Source: a methane-oxidizing endosymbiont of Gigantopelta aegis (GTDB taxonomy: Bacteria; Pseudomonadota; Gammaproteobacteria; Methylococcales; Methylomonadaceae). Taken from it: a stretch of 64,000 nt of DNA. The position numbers and the translations under genes are program-made. The stretch's first letter is position 1; each line of letters begins with the position of its first letter. Below are positions 18,401 through 26,758 of the stretch, piece by piece. The stretch lies in the NCBI RefSeq assembly GCF_016097405.1, contig NZ_JAEHGD010000003.1, positions 62,001 to 126,000 of the forward strand. The letters run 5' to 3'. The notes below the pieces were generated by a model that had not been told where the DNA came from, ran no database searches, and worked only from the letters and a program-made list of their open reading frames with translations.

Positions 18401-19540
18401 ACAGAGCTTTGGCGTGCTCGCATCAGTCCAACCTGGCATGTCGATTTATCGGGTATCGCCGTGATTCAACAACAGAATGCACGTGGAGAGTGGCTGCCCG
18501 AATGGCGTCCTTGGCCGGGCGAAAGCGTGTTGCTGAGCATCCGTAAACCACAGGCCGTTGCCGGCGCAACGCTGACCATTGATGAATCGAGGCTTAAAAT
18601 AAAGCCGGGAAAAAGAACCGAACAGGTTGAGTTTACGATGCAGGTTAGAAGCTCCAAGGCCCAGCAGCACCGAATTACGCTGCCGCCACAGGCTGAGCTG
18701 CAAAGCGTGTTGATCGATGGCAGGCGGCAACCCATCCGCCAGCAAGGACGCGAACTGCGCCTGCCGATCAGCCCCGGAGAGCAAACCATAGCGTTAAATT
18801 GGATGACGCCTTCAGGTATCGCGCCCATCTATACAACACCGGTGATTGATTTGCAGCAAGCCAGTGTCAATTACCATATCAATCTGCAACCTGGGCAAGA
18901 TCGCTGGATATTATTAACCTTAGGGCCAGATTTCGGCCCGGCTACCCTGATTTGGGGTGTCGTCATCGTATTGATTTTTTTAGCCTTCGGTTTGGGCCAA
19001 TCGAGACTCACTCCTATCAAATCCTGGCAATGGTTTTTATTATTGCTGGGTTTAAGCCAGGTTCCGGTTGCAGCGGGTATATTGGTGGTATTTTGGTTAT
19101 TAGCATTGGGCGTCCGCGGCAGGGCTAATGTGTTAGCCTTACCTTATTTTAATTTTATTCAAATCTGTTTAGGGTTGTTGACTTTATTGGCGTTGGTGCT
19201 GTTGTTTTTTGCCGTACAACAGGGCTTACTGGGTGTACCCGATATGCAACAAACTGGGAATCAGTCTACTGCATTCAATCTGAACTGGTATCAGGATCGC
19301 AACCCGCCTGTTTTGCCTGTTGCGACGATTATTTCCGTGCCATTGTTAGTTTATCGCGGTTTAATGTTATTGTGGTCGTTATGGTTAGCGCTTTCTTTGC
19401 TGAATTGGCTGCAATGGGGATGGCAATGTTTTTCAGCACAGGGTTTGTGGAAAAAACCGCCGCTCAAGCCTAAAAAGCCATTGGTGGTTAAAGATTCGAT
19501 AGAGAAAAATCATGCTGATTCGGATAAAAATCACTGGTGA
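15479..19540 (+). CDS. Very large envelope protein with membrane segments, unknown function
   Basis: 1353 residues; I do not recognise the family. A signal peptide (MRFFILFFLIIFNATG, cleaved near residue 20) leads into a long beta-rich exported region that includes two cysteines in the CPFF/CRWPGRL area. Hydrophobic helices cluster at about 465-565 and 670-720. A second large soluble region spans roughly 720-1150, and four or so helices close the protein (about 1155-1318), followed by a basic tail. I infer an inner-membrane protein with two big periplasmic domains. The start is ATG 15479 with GGAG upstream. The lipase gene follows 40 bases after the stop, suggesting an operon. Confidence 0.8.
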   Translation: MRFFILFFLIIFNATGYALSPEQVPEPLKPWIDWVIDEDKDFQCPFFYHRFKQKQCRWPGRLQLTLNDSGGRFSSRWTLYRDAWVILPGDDKHWPQKVRVNQKPLPVVKKNGKPAVFLSAGQHHIEGQFRWGRLPDHLGLYADTGLIEIDVNGKKFVDYSLKQGAIWLHQSKKAGLMPPENRLQLQVFRKLIDDVPLQMETVLQLNVAGTPREVVLTHALLQGFVAVDLGSPLPARLENTGKLRIQVRPGQWTVRLKSLHPKDIKQLGLAFQDAAWPDYEIWSFQPNRALRLLEIKNVPAVDPSQTRLPVAWRHLPAYRLEQGDAMVFKVLRRGNLQPEPDKLTLKRRIWLDFAGTGYTIQDAIQGQLRRSWRLKTWPEMQLGQVKINGKTQLITRLHEQDPAGVEVRQGYLNLMADSRIEGNISDLSVSGWMQGFQQVSAELNIPPGWRLFYVSGVDNQPDSWVGHWTLLDFFMVLISALAVSRLWNKRWGALALLMLVLTAHEPGAPHFIWLNLLAVIALLRVLPEGKFARVLRYYRHLSWLAMLVILIPFMIQQVRTAFYPQLEKPWQPVAPQIRALDSRSVAGMDESRVAISEAMPKLSTRPLKKSRDFSAERKDKQAPLAQFDPNANLQTGPGLPQWQWHKTQLTWNGQVDSRQRLQLWFLSPSMMFVLKWVQLLLIIALLLRLLDVVRKPENWPLSGLKWMLILPLLFGSGSDSFADLPNQKLLQELKNRLLKAPECLPACAQIVRMRLSIEPEKLAIDLTVHVQYDTAIPLPAQAGHWMPGHVKLDDQESQVLMRDKNGVLWAFVPAGIHQLQLTGISPRRDKFSLPLTLKPHYVESRQQGWQIQGVYADGQSDKVLQFNRLQRLEKSPESRLQPSELPAFIRIERTLNLGLDWTITTQLVRLNNSHAAVHIRYPLLAGESVTSAGIRVKNQQAELILSGEQRQLIWHSVLEKQDKIELKAAQTTQWTELWRARISPTWHVDLSGIAVIQQQNARGEWLPEWRPWPGESVLLSIRKPQAVAGATLTIDESRLKIKPGKRTEQVEFTMQVRSSKAQQHRITLPPQAELQSVLIDGRRQPIRQQGRELRLPISPGEQTIALNWMTPSGIAPIYTTPVIDLQQASVNYHINLQPGQDRWILLTLGPDFGPATLIWGVVIVLIFLAFGLGQSRLTPIKSWQWFLLLLGLSQVPVAAGILVVFWLLALGVRGRANVLALPYFNFIQICLGLLTLLALVLLFFAVQQGLLGVPDMQQTGNQSTAFNLNWYQDRNPPVLPVATIISVPLLVYRGLMLLWSLWLALSLLNWLQWGWQCFSAQGLWKKPPLKPKKPLVVKDSIEKNHADSDKNHW

Positions 19541-19580
19541 TGCGCAGCAGGTTTCAGGCAACATTAAAGGGGAAAGCGAT

Positions 19581-20387
19581 ATGTCACAATTAACATTCAA
19601 TATGCAAGCCACAGGGTATGATCCACAAAATGCCTTGTCATTAGCGCGCTTATCGGAATTAGCCTATGAAAATGAGCCCGCTATCTATGCACAACTGACG
19701 CAATGGAGCTTTCCGAAGCAGTATTTTTTTAATCATGCGGGTAGTGGAACTCAAGGGTTTGTCGCGGCAAATGAGCAGCACTTGGTTATTGTATTCCGAG
19801 GGACTGAAATGACAAAAATCAAGGATTTGATTACCGATGCTAAAATCAAGTTGATTCCCGGGCCATTTGGTCAGGTGCATCGTGGTTTTGAGGCGGCATT
19901 GGATTCGGTTTGGGCTGAAATTTCGCAAAAAATTGCCGAATTCCAGCATAATCAGCAAGCTATATGGATAACTGGGCATAGTTTGGGTGGCGCATTGGCC
20001 ACATTGGTCGCCAGCCAGTTATTGGCTGACAATAAACTTTTCCATCAGCTATGCAACTTTGGCTGCCCGCGTGTGGGGGATGTTGAATTTGCATCGAACA
20101 TGAACCAACTCGCCCAAGGTCGCTGTTTTCGGGTGCGTAACAATAACGATATCGTGACCCGCATTCCGGTTGTCGGTTTATTCTTTTACCGTTATCGGCA
20201 TATTGAAAAATTGATTTATTTTGATAGTGACGGTAATCGGTGGGATAGCATCGGTTTCTGGGGACTCTTGAAAGAGCATTTGTCGGGGCATATCAATGCG
20301 ATTGGGGAGTTTGGCGTAGATGATCTTGATGACCACAAAATTAAAACGTATCTGGATGTTTTGCAGCGCGATAACATGGTTCAGTAA
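19581..20387 (+). CDS. Class 3 lipase-like alpha/beta hydrolase
   Basis: 268 residues. The nucleophile elbow GHSLGGALAT carries the serine. The likely aspartate is in NNNDIVTRIP and the histidine in DDHKIKTYLDVL, in the order expected for the class 3 (fungal-type) lipase fold; VFRGTE supplies the oxyanion-region motif. There is no signal peptide, so it is probably cytoplasmic or membrane-associated. Substrate is unknown, with esters or lipids likely. ATG 19581 has AAAGGGGA upstream; an earlier ATG inside the preceding gene lacks such a site. It follows the 1353-residue protein and is closed by a strong hairpin. Confidence 0.85.
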   Translation: MSQLTFNMQATGYDPQNALSLARLSELAYENEPAIYAQLTQWSFPKQYFFNHAGSGTQGFVAANEQHLVIVFRGTEMTKIKDLITDAKIKLIPGPFGQVHRGFEAALDSVWAEISQKIAEFQHNQQAIWITGHSLGGALATLVASQLLADNKLFHQLCNFGCPRVGDVEFASNMNQLAQGRCFRVRNNNDIVTRIPVVGLFFYRYRHIEKLIYFDSDGNRWDSIGFWGLLKEHLSGHINAIGEFGVDDLDDHKIKTYLDVLQRDNMVQ

Positions 20388-20418
20388 AAAAGCCGGTCAT
20401 CATTGAAGACCGGCTTTT
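20388..20418. terminator. Bidirectional rho-independent terminator
   Basis: Perfect 11-base arms AAAAGCCGGTC and GACCGGCTTTT enclose a 9-base loop, with A-runs before and T-runs after. It sits between the stops of the convergent lipase and chemoreceptor genes and can terminate both. Confidence 0.92.
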
Positions 20419-20424
20419 GTAAGG

Positions 20425-21900
20425 TCAGGATTGGTGTTGATGTTTTTCTTCAACCATTTGGTCGATTAGCTGCATAACATCATTACTGGCTTGCTCGGTT
20501 TGTTGCATGGCACCCAGAATGTTTTGGAGCAGTGATGCATCTTGCTGCCAGTTTTGTCGTGAAAATTGATAGGCTTGCTGGGTGAATGAATGCACCTGTC
20601 CATGTGGCCCAGAGAGCTTGCTATAGGCAACGGTGTGGCGGAATTTCTCGTAGCCGACGCCGGAGTCATACCATTTGCCCAGCCGACAATTGTGATGATC
20701 AACCTGAATGGCCTGAGCCTGAGGCAGATCATCCGGCCCTTCAATTGCCATATAACCATTTTGTTTAAACACAATGTGATCAAGTTTGGTCAGCAAGGCA
20801 AAGCATTTATCCTTGGCATAACTGATATAGCCGACCGATTGTTGAGCTGAGTGTGATAGATCTGCAAATTGTTGTTCGAATTCACCGACCTGAGTCATGA
20901 TTTCCTGTGATAAGCGCGTTGAATTTTCCGCTTCCTGGAACATTTGTTCAACCCGGCGGTTAAAGGAATTTAAGGTTTGAGAGACTTCCAGCGCCGCATT
21001 TTTAGTGTGTTCCGACAGGTTTTTGACTTCATCGGCCACTACGGCGAAGCCGCGGCCGTGTTCACCCGCTCGAGCCGCTTCAATCGAGGCATTCAGCGCT
21101 AAAAGATTGGTCTGGTCGGCGATGCCGGTAATCATGGATAAAGAATCGGTGACTTTTTTACTGTCTTCAATCAGAGCAGCAATGACGCTGCTGACTGACA
21201 TGATATTGTCATTGATATGGGTTAAGGAGGTACCGATGGTGTTGACGGTGGCCAGGCTGTTTTCGGCATTACGCCCGGTATCGGTGGCGATTTCCTCGAC
21301 CTTTTGCATTTGTTCGGTAATATTGATCAGATCATTCTGATTGCCTTTTAAGTTGTCGAGTAAATTACCGGTGTTGAGGCTATGTAAGCCGGCAGACAGA
21401 CGATTTTTAATAATGAGCGTTTCATTTTCTTTAATGTGCTGAACTGCCAGATTGATCTGTTTGGCTGATTTCTGTAATACGCCGGGAAAGCCATCGGCCA
21501 GAACAGGACGGATATGATTTCCCTTGGCTACCTGATCAAAACAGGTGGTGATTTCTCTGAAATAAGATTCGACAATATCCAGAAATTCATTCAGCTCCCA
21601 GGCGATTTTGCCCATTTCACCTAAGCCTTTGGTTTGCGTGATTCGATGGTGCAATTCGCCGTGATTGGCTTTAACCAAAACTTCCTGAATCTGGTTCAAA
21701 ACCTCAAGATGTGGAATCGTCATGATTTTAAACCAGAGCGCAATGCCTGTAATCAGCAACATGAATATCAAGTCGACCCAGGAAAAACCATGCAAATAGG
21801 TATCGGCGCTAAATTGAAGGATATTCAAAATGATGATAATGCTTACAGCAAGCGTAATTTTGGTCTCAAAAAAGGGAATGTTTGCACTTTGTGAGTTCAT
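20425..21900 (-). CDS. Methyl-accepting chemotaxis protein with C-terminal CZB domain
   Basis: 491 residues. Two closely spaced N-terminal membrane helices leave almost no periplasmic sensor. A HAMP-like linker follows, then the cytoplasmic signalling hairpin with the conserved tip [19 protein letters not shown] and [13 protein letters not shown]. The C-terminus is a chemoreceptor zinc-binding (CZB) domain: [13 protein letters not shown], then GPHGQVH, giving the His/Cys/His/His set. Having no external sensor of its own, it likely receives signals from the PAS protein, whose gene overlaps it by four bases (ATGA). CZB domains respond to zinc or to oxidants such as hypochlorite in studied examples. 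Confidence 0.92.
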   Translation of the reverse strand: MNSQSANIPFFETKITLAVSIIIILNILQFSADTYLHGFSWVDLIFMLLITGIALWFKIMTIPHLEVLNQIQEVLVKANHGELHHRITQTKGLGEMGKIAWELNEFLDIVESYFREITTCFDQVAKGNHIRPVLADGFPGVLQKSAKQINLAVQHIKENETLIIKNRLSAGLHSLNTGNLLDNLKGNQNDLINITEQMQKVEEIATDTGRNAENSLATVNTIGTSLTHINDNIMSVSSVIAALIEDSKKVTDSLSMITGIADQTNLLALNASIEAARAGEHGRGFAVVADEVKNLSEHTKNAALEVSQTLNSFNRRVEQMFQEAENSTRLSQEIMTQVGEFEQQFADLSHSAQQSVGYISYAKDKCFALLTKLDHIVFKQNGYMAIEGPDDLPQAQAIQVDHHNCRLGKWYDSGVGYEKFRHTVAYSKLSGPHGQVHSFTQQAYQFSRQNWQQDASLLQNILGAMQQTEQASNDVMQLIDQMVEEKHQHQS

Positions 21901-22439
21901 ACCACACCTTCAGGTTTGTATAGATTCATGACGAGACTGGCATAATCTTTAGCCCCACTTTGCTTGACTACATCAACCAAGTAGGCGATGGATTTTGATG
22001 GGGCATCTTTAGCTGAGTTTTGTCGTTCGATAGCCAGCATTTCCTGATAGATCGGCGTTATGGTGTTAATTGCTGATTGCGGGGGCTTACGTCGCACAGA
22101 ATAATAGCCGACCAATTTACCATTAATATCGTAATCGGGTGTTATATTGGCGAAAACCCAGTAATATCCCCCATCAGCGCATAAGTTTTTTACGAAGCCT
22201 GAAAATTCTTCCCCGGCTTTTAGGGTGTCCCATAAAAAACGGAACACGCCTCGCGGCATATCGGGGTGGCGGATAATATTATGTTGTACACCGAGCAATT
22301 CAGATTCCGGATAACCGGCAATTTCCATAAAAATGCGGTTAGCATAGGTGATTCGGCCGCTGGTATCTGTTTTGGAAACAATAAAATCATCCTCACCGAG
22401 GCGGCGCTCATGTTGGGTCGGCGTAATATTGGGTTTCAT
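21897..22439 (-). CDS. Aer-type PAS sensor protein (stand-alone)
   Basis: 180 residues. One PAS domain (about 18-125) has the hallmarks of the FAD-binding PAS of aerotaxis receptor Aer: [47 protein letters not shown] and GYYSVRRKP. Aer normally fuses this PAS to a transmembrane signalling module; here a helical tail of about 55 residues ends the protein and the chemoreceptor is a separate, overlapping gene. Redox or oxygen sensing is inferred from the PAS class. A full IS copy begins 53 bases upstream of the start, so the native promoter may be altered. Confidence 0.88.
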   Translation of the reverse strand: MKPNITPTQHERRLGEDDFIVSKTDTSGRITYANRIFMEIAGYPESELLGVQHNIIRHPDMPRGVFRFLWDTLKAGEEFSGFVKNLCADGGYYWVFANITPDYDINGKLVGYYSVRRKPPQSAINTITPIYQEMLAIERQNSAKDAPSKSIAYLVDVVKQSGAKDYASLVMNLYKPEGVV

Positions 22440-22492
22440 AGTGCTAGCCTTTATTTTTTAAGTAAATTTAGCGTTATTGCGATTTTAAATTA

Positions 22493-23344
22493 GGGGCTGT
22501 TGCCATTTCACATAGGTAACCATAAAAAGGCGCAAGCCAGAGCGATAGAGCCTTCAAAATTTCGTTTGAGTTTGTCATATCGCGTGGCGATCGCTCTGAA
22601 ATGCTTAAGTCTTGCAAACACATTTTCAACGAGATGGCGATATTTGTAGAGACACCAATCCATTTCATCATTTCCCCGAGTTGAATTCTTTTTTCTTGGG
22701 ATAACAGGAACAGCCCCTTTGTCTTTAATTTGAAGACGTAATGCTTCACTGTCATAGCCTCTGTCAGCAACTATATAGTCACCTTTTGGGAGCTCTGCAA
22801 CTAATTTCGGTGCTTCTTTACAGTCATGAACTTCGCCGCCTGTCACTGAGAAATGAATAGGAAGACCACAGGCATCAACGGCCATATGAATTTTACTGGT
22901 GTTCCCGGCGACAGATTTCCCTATCGCTGTTTCTTGTTCACAGGCCGCACCACTACTATGCTGATGTGCTTTCACAATACTCCCATCAATAAATTCCCAT
23001 TCCAGGTCTGGGTCAACAACCAGGGCGTTAAAAATACCCATCAGTTTTTCTTTACGAGACCAGTCATTGAATCGTTTATATACCGCATTCCAATTACCAA
23101 AAGCCGTGGGTAAATCTCTCCAGGGACAACCTACTCGCAAGCGATAAAAAATACCTTCGACTGTTTTTCGAAGACAAGGTTTGTCATAAATTCCCATTTT
23201 CAACATAATTATCTTCAGTTTCTCCCAAAGTTCATCCGTAAGCAGTTGTCGCGGCATAGTTTGCTTGTTTTTGAGTCAAAATAAACAATCTATGTGGCGG
23301 AGTTATTGAATTTCAAGGGGGATTTTCAAAACGGCAACAGCCCC
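22493..23344. mobile_element. IS5-family insertion sequence (IS427-like), full-length copy 1
   Basis: 852 bases bounded by terminal inverted repeats GGGGCTGTTGCC, with TA on both sides (22491-22492 and 23345-23346) as the likely target duplication. It carries one complete transposase gene on the minus strand. It is the only intact one of three copies in the window; the others are at 28881-29588 and 55479-55897. It lies between the PAS gene and the glycine-zipper lipoprotein gene. Confidence 0.93.
22508..23257 (-). CDS. IS5-family (IS427 group) transposase
   Basis: 249 residues with the DDE triad visible: Asp in FIDGSIVKAHQH, Asp in VADRGYDSE and Glu in YRHLVENVFARLKHFR, the standard IS5 layout. 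The N-terminal GIFYRLRVGCPWRDLP is typical of the group. The frame is continuous through a run of six A (PRKKNS); in the other two copies that run has five A and the frame breaks. This is the only copy likely to encode an active enzyme. Confidence 0.95.
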   Translation of the reverse strand: MPRQLLTDELWEKLKIIMLKMGIYDKPCLRKTVEGIFYRLRVGCPWRDLPTAFGNWNAVYKRFNDWSRKEKLMGIFNALVVDPDLEWEFIDGSIVKAHQHSSGAACEQETAIGKSVAGNTSKIHMAVDACGLPIHFSVTGGEVHDCKEAPKLVAELPKGDYIVADRGYDSEALRLQIKDKGAVPVIPRKKNSTRGNDEMDWCLYKYRHLVENVFARLKHFRAIATRYDKLKRNFEGSIALACAFLWLPM

Positions 23345-23440
23345 TATAGACCGCAATCAGAATAATGTAAGAAAATGCTGATTTTTTCAGGTGGATGAAC
23401 ACCAGAAAAGAATGGGACACATCCGTGTGTCGGCAGGGCG

Positions 23441-23833
23441 TTAATTAACAACGTAGTGTCCACGATGGCGCATGCAATTTATATAGGCTCTGCGGTATTG
23501 CTCGTCAGATTCAAAGCCTTGTTTGGATGCACCGCCAATACCGCCGATTGTCGCACCATAGGCCGCGCCTTTGCCTGGGTCACCGGAAATAGCGCCTAAT
23601 GCCGCACCAGCGGCTGCGCCGACCAGACCGCCGACCGCTGCACCTTTTGCGGTTTCGGTATAAACATTACCCGATGCACGTGCGGCCAGTTGCTGGCATT
23701 CGGCCATGTCTTGATTGAGGCGATAAGCGTTCGGGTCACCATAAGGGTCCACCGTAGGACTCCATCCGGTTTGACTGGCGCAAGCCGATAACAAAAGGCT
23801 GCTGATAAGCACTAAAAGCGATTTTTGTTTCAT
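23441..23833 (-). CDS. Glycine-zipper outer-membrane lipoprotein
   Basis: 130 residues starting at ATG 23833, preceded by AGGAGA. The signal peptide ends in the lipobox LLSAC, so it is a lipoprotein with the mature N-terminus at that Cys. A glycine-zipper segment follows, of the kind GAAVGGLVGAAAGAALGAI and GAAYGATIGGIGGA, which packs as a membrane hairpin. The C-terminus has CMRHRGHYVVN. Relatives are small cell-envelope lipoproteins of uncertain role. An upstream in-frame start would spoil the signal peptide and is rejected. Confidence 0.85.
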   Translation of the reverse strand: MKQKSLLVLISSLLLSACASQTGWSPTVDPYGDPNAYRLNQDMAECQQLAARASGNVYTETAKGAAVGGLVGAAAGAALGAISGDPGKGAAYGATIGGIGGASKQGFESDEQYRRAYINCMRHRGHYVVN

Positions 23834-23935
23834 AAGGTTCTCCTGATAGATGGTTGACGCGACAAATTTGCCATAATACAGCTGAACCAATGCTGACTTA
23901 CATTAATACCATTAAAAATGGATGTTAGTTTATGA

Positions 23936-24571
23936 TTATTCAAGTATTTTATCGGGATATTCGCATAAATCTTCAATCACACAACTGCCACAACGGGGCT
24001 TGCGGGCAATGCAGGTATAACGGCCGTGCAAAATCAATAGGTGATGAGCGTCTTTTTTATGTTCTTTAGGCGTCACTTTTTCCAGTTTTTTTTCCACTTC
24101 GAGCACGGTTTTTCCGGGCGCCAGGCGGGTGCGGTTACAGACTCTGAAAATATGCGTATCCACAGCAATAACTGGGTGGCCAAATGCGGTGTTTAAAATG
24201 ACATTGGCTGTTTTTCGGCCGACACCGGCTAATGCTTCCAGCGCATCTCGTGTGTCAGGCACTTCGCCGTTATGCTTTTCAAGCAGGCGCTGACAAAGTT
24301 TGATGATATTGGCCGCCTTGCTGTTAAACAGGCCGATGGTTTTAATGTAGTGTTTTAAGTCCTCTTCACCCAGTGCCAAAATAGCTTCTGGTGTGTTGGC
24401 ATGTTTAAACAACTCTTTAGTTGCTTTGTTGACGCCCTTATCCGTTGCTTGTGCCGAAAGTACGACAGCTATCAACAATTCAAACGGTGTGCTGTATTCC
24501 AGCTCGGTTGTCGGTTCCGGGATTGCCTTGGCCAGACGGTCGAAGATTTGTTGGCGTTTTTTTTGATTCAT
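23936..24571 (-). CDS. nth: Endonuclease III (Nth)
   Basis: 211 residues, the standard size. The helix-hairpin-helix segment LAGVGRKTANV includes the catalytic Lys, the catalytic Asp is in VDTHIFRVCNR, and the C-terminal [4Fe-4S] loop has the C-x6-C-x2-C-x5-C spacing (CIARKPRCGSCVIEDLC). Nth removes oxidised pyrimidines from DNA and nicks abasic sites. A MITE lies immediately upstream (24595-24754), so its promoter region may include or be displaced by that element. Confidence 0.96.
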   Translation of the reverse strand: MNQKKRQQIFDRLAKAIPEPTTELEYSTPFELLIAVVLSAQATDKGVNKATKELFKHANTPEAILALGEEDLKHYIKTIGLFNSKAANIIKLCQRLLEKHNGEVPDTRDALEALAGVGRKTANVILNTAFGHPVIAVDTHIFRVCNRTRLAPGKTVLEVEKKLEKVTPKEHKKDAHHLLILHGRYTCIARKPRCGSCVIEDLCEYPDKILE

Positions 24572-24594
24572 AGGTTGAGAGTTTAAGTTTCTAG

Positions 24595-24754
24595 GAGGCT
24601 GTCGGGTTTAGGGGTTCGTAACGAGACGAGTGGAAAATCGAGGGCAGTTTTTCGATCTTTTGAGGCGCATAGTGGTGCTACGCAACGAAAAAGATTGGAA
24701 AAATGGACCGATTTCCCACTGTCGCAGTAGAATTTTCCTAAATCCGACAGCCTC
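24595..24754. mobile_element. MITE-like hairpin element, copy A
   Basis: 160 bases with terminal inverted repeats GAGGCTGTCGG-TTTAGG and a perfect CTAG duplication on each side (24591-24594, 24755-24758). Both halves are near inverted copies over most of the length (for example GTGG-AAATCG arms and GCGCATAGTGGTGCTACGC at the centre), so it can fold into one long hairpin. It encodes no protein. A second copy lies at 62889-63050. The CTAG target suggests mobilisation by an IS5-related transposase, but its ends differ from those of the IS in this window. Its end supplies the stop codon of rep. Confidence 0.85.
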
Positions 24755-26756
24755 CTAGCATGGTCTTTAGTTGCGCCAGGCTTTGTTTACCACGTTTTTT
24801 CACAGCTTCAGGATCTAATGGTTTCTTCTGTGGCCATTCCAGATCGTCTTCCGGTAATTCAGATAAAAAACGACTGGGCTGGGTTTCTTCCACTTCACCA
24901 TAGCGCTTCCTGTGCGTACAGTAACTGAAGGTACAGGTTTTTTGTGCCCGAGTGATGCCGACATAAGCTAAGCGTCGTTCTTCCTCGATTTGGCCGGCTT
25001 CAATACTGCTCGAATGTGGTAACAGGTTTTCTTCAAAACCGATTAAAAACACATGGGGAAATTCAAGCCCCTTGGCCGCATGCAAGGTCATCAAGCTGAC
25101 CCGGTCGCCCGCTTCTTCTTCCTGTTGCCGCTCCAGTACATCCATCAGCATGATGCGGCTGATGACATCGGCCAGCGACTTGTTTTCACCGGCATCCGAT
25201 TCGGCGATGCGCTTTAACCAGTTGACAAGGTCGTCGACATTGCGCATGCGCCGTTCGGCAGCGGCCGGAGTTTTACTGTTTTCTTTCAACCATTGTTCGT
25301 ATTGAATGTCGCTGATAAAACGGCGGATGCGGGTAAAGCTATCGTCGCTTTCGATGGCACGGGCAGTGTCACCTACCCACTGGCAAAAGCGTTGCAAACG
25401 CTGCACTGCCTTGTCGTTCAATTTCTGTTGCAAGCCTAATTCAGAGCAGGCACTGAACAGGCTGATATGACGGCCTGTCGCGTAATCACCCAGCTTTTCC
25501 AGGGTGTTTGGGCCAATCTCCCGCCGTGGGGTATTGACGATACGCAAAAAAGCGGCATCGTCATCAGGATTCACAAATAAGCGCAAATAAGCGAGGATAT
25601 CTTTGACCTCCTGACAGGCAAAAAATGAGGTGCCGCCGGTAATAAAATAGGGTACATTGTTTTCTCTGAGGCAGCGTTCAAACAGGCGCGACTGATGGTT
25701 GCCCCGATACAGGATGGCGTAGTCAGAAAAATGGCCGCCGTGACGGAATTTATGATGAATGATTTCCGATACGATTTGTTTGGCCTCGGCTAAGTCATTG
25801 CGGTGTGCCAATACCCGTAATGGTTCGCCATAGCCCAATTCGCTCCACAACTTTTTTTCAAATACGTGCGGGTTATTGGCAATCAAATGATTGGCTACCT
25901 TTAAGATACGACTGACAGAGCGGTAGTTCTGCTCCAGTTTAATCACTTCCAGACGCGGATAATCGCGTTGTAATTGTTGTAAATTTTCCGGTTGCGCGCC
26001 GCGCCAGGCATAAATGGACTGGTCGTCATCACCGACCACGGTAAAACGTCCCAGGTTACCGGCTAAAAGACGTACTAACTGGTATTGGGTAATATTGGTA
26101 TCCTGATATTCATCCACCAACAAATAGCGAATCCGGTTTTGCCATTTTTCCAGAATATCGGGATGCTGTTGAAACAAAAACACCGGCAGCAGAATTAAAT
26201 CATCAAAATCCACCGCATTATAGGCCTTCAGACTACGGCTGTACTCCTGATACAGATGGGCCGCCAATAGTGTTTCATCGGTGGCATTGGAAATCGCTTT
26301 TGTAGCCGGTAAGCAAGCATTTTTCCATTGGCTGATTTGCCAGCTATAGTGCTCAACCGCCTCTAAATCACCGTCATTTTGGCCATGTGCAATTAGGCTC
26401 CGTAATAGGGTGATTTTATCTTGCTCATCAAACAGGGTGATACCGGCTTTATAGCCTAAGGTCTTGTGTTCACGGCGTAAAATATCCTGCCCCAGAGCAT
26501 GGAAGGTGGACACTCTCAATCCCCGGCTGGCATCGCTGTCCAGTAATTTGGCCACACGCGCTTTCATTTCCCGCGCTGCCTTGTTGGTAAAGGTGACGGC
26601 GGCGATATGGCGGGCGGCGATGCCCTGTTGTTTAACCAACCATGCGATTTTTTCGGTAATCACCCGGGTTTTGCCGCTGCCAGCACCGGCCAGTACCAGT
26701 AAAGGCCGGTCAATCAGCGTCACCGCAGCGCGCTGTTGGGTATTCAATCCTGCCAT
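24738..26756 (-). CDS. rep: ATP-dependent DNA helicase Rep
   Basis: 672 residues of superfamily 1A. Walker A GAGSGKT at about 24-30, TFTNKAAREMKAR (motif Ia), VDEYQDTN (motif II), GDDDQSIYAWRGA (motif III), motif IV near LEQNYRS, and the late motifs VSLMTLHAAKGLEFPHVF and YVGITRAQ. The size and SELPEDDLEW tail favour Rep over UvrD. Rep clears proteins ahead of replication forks. The last five residues and the stop codon come from the MITE inserted at this end, so the native tail has been replaced by a few residues; the motor domains are untouched. comM lies two bases upstream. Confidence 0.93.
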   Translation of the reverse strand: MAGLNTQQRAAVTLIDRPLLVLAGAGSGKTRVITEKIAWLVKQQGIAARHIAAVTFTNKAAREMKARVAKLLDSDASRGLRVSTFHALGQDILRREHKTLGYKAGITLFDEQDKITLLRSLIAHGQNDGDLEAVEHYSWQISQWKNACLPATKAISNATDETLLAAHLYQEYSRSLKAYNAVDFDDLILLPVFLFQQHPDILEKWQNRIRYLLVDEYQDTNITQYQLVRLLAGNLGRFTVVGDDDQSIYAWRGAQPENLQQLQRDYPRLEVIKLEQNYRSVSRILKVANHLIANNPHVFEKKLWSELGYGEPLRVLAHRNDLAEAKQIVSEIIHHKFRHGGHFSDYAILYRGNHQSRLFERCLRENNVPYFITGGTSFFACQEVKDILAYLRLFVNPDDDAAFLRIVNTPRREIGPNTLEKLGDYATGRHISLFSACSELGLQQKLNDKAVQRLQRFCQWVGDTARAIESDDSFTRIRRFISDIQYEQWLKENSKTPAAAERRMRNVDDLVNWLKRIAESDAGENKSLADVISRIMLMDVLERQQEEEAGDRVSLMTLHAAKGLEFPHVFLIGFEENLLPHSSSIEAGQIEEERRLAYVGITRAQKTCTFSYCTHRKRYGEVEETQPSRFLSELPEDDLEWPQKKPLDPEAVKKRGKQSLAQLKTMLGGCRI

Positions 26757-26758
26757 GG

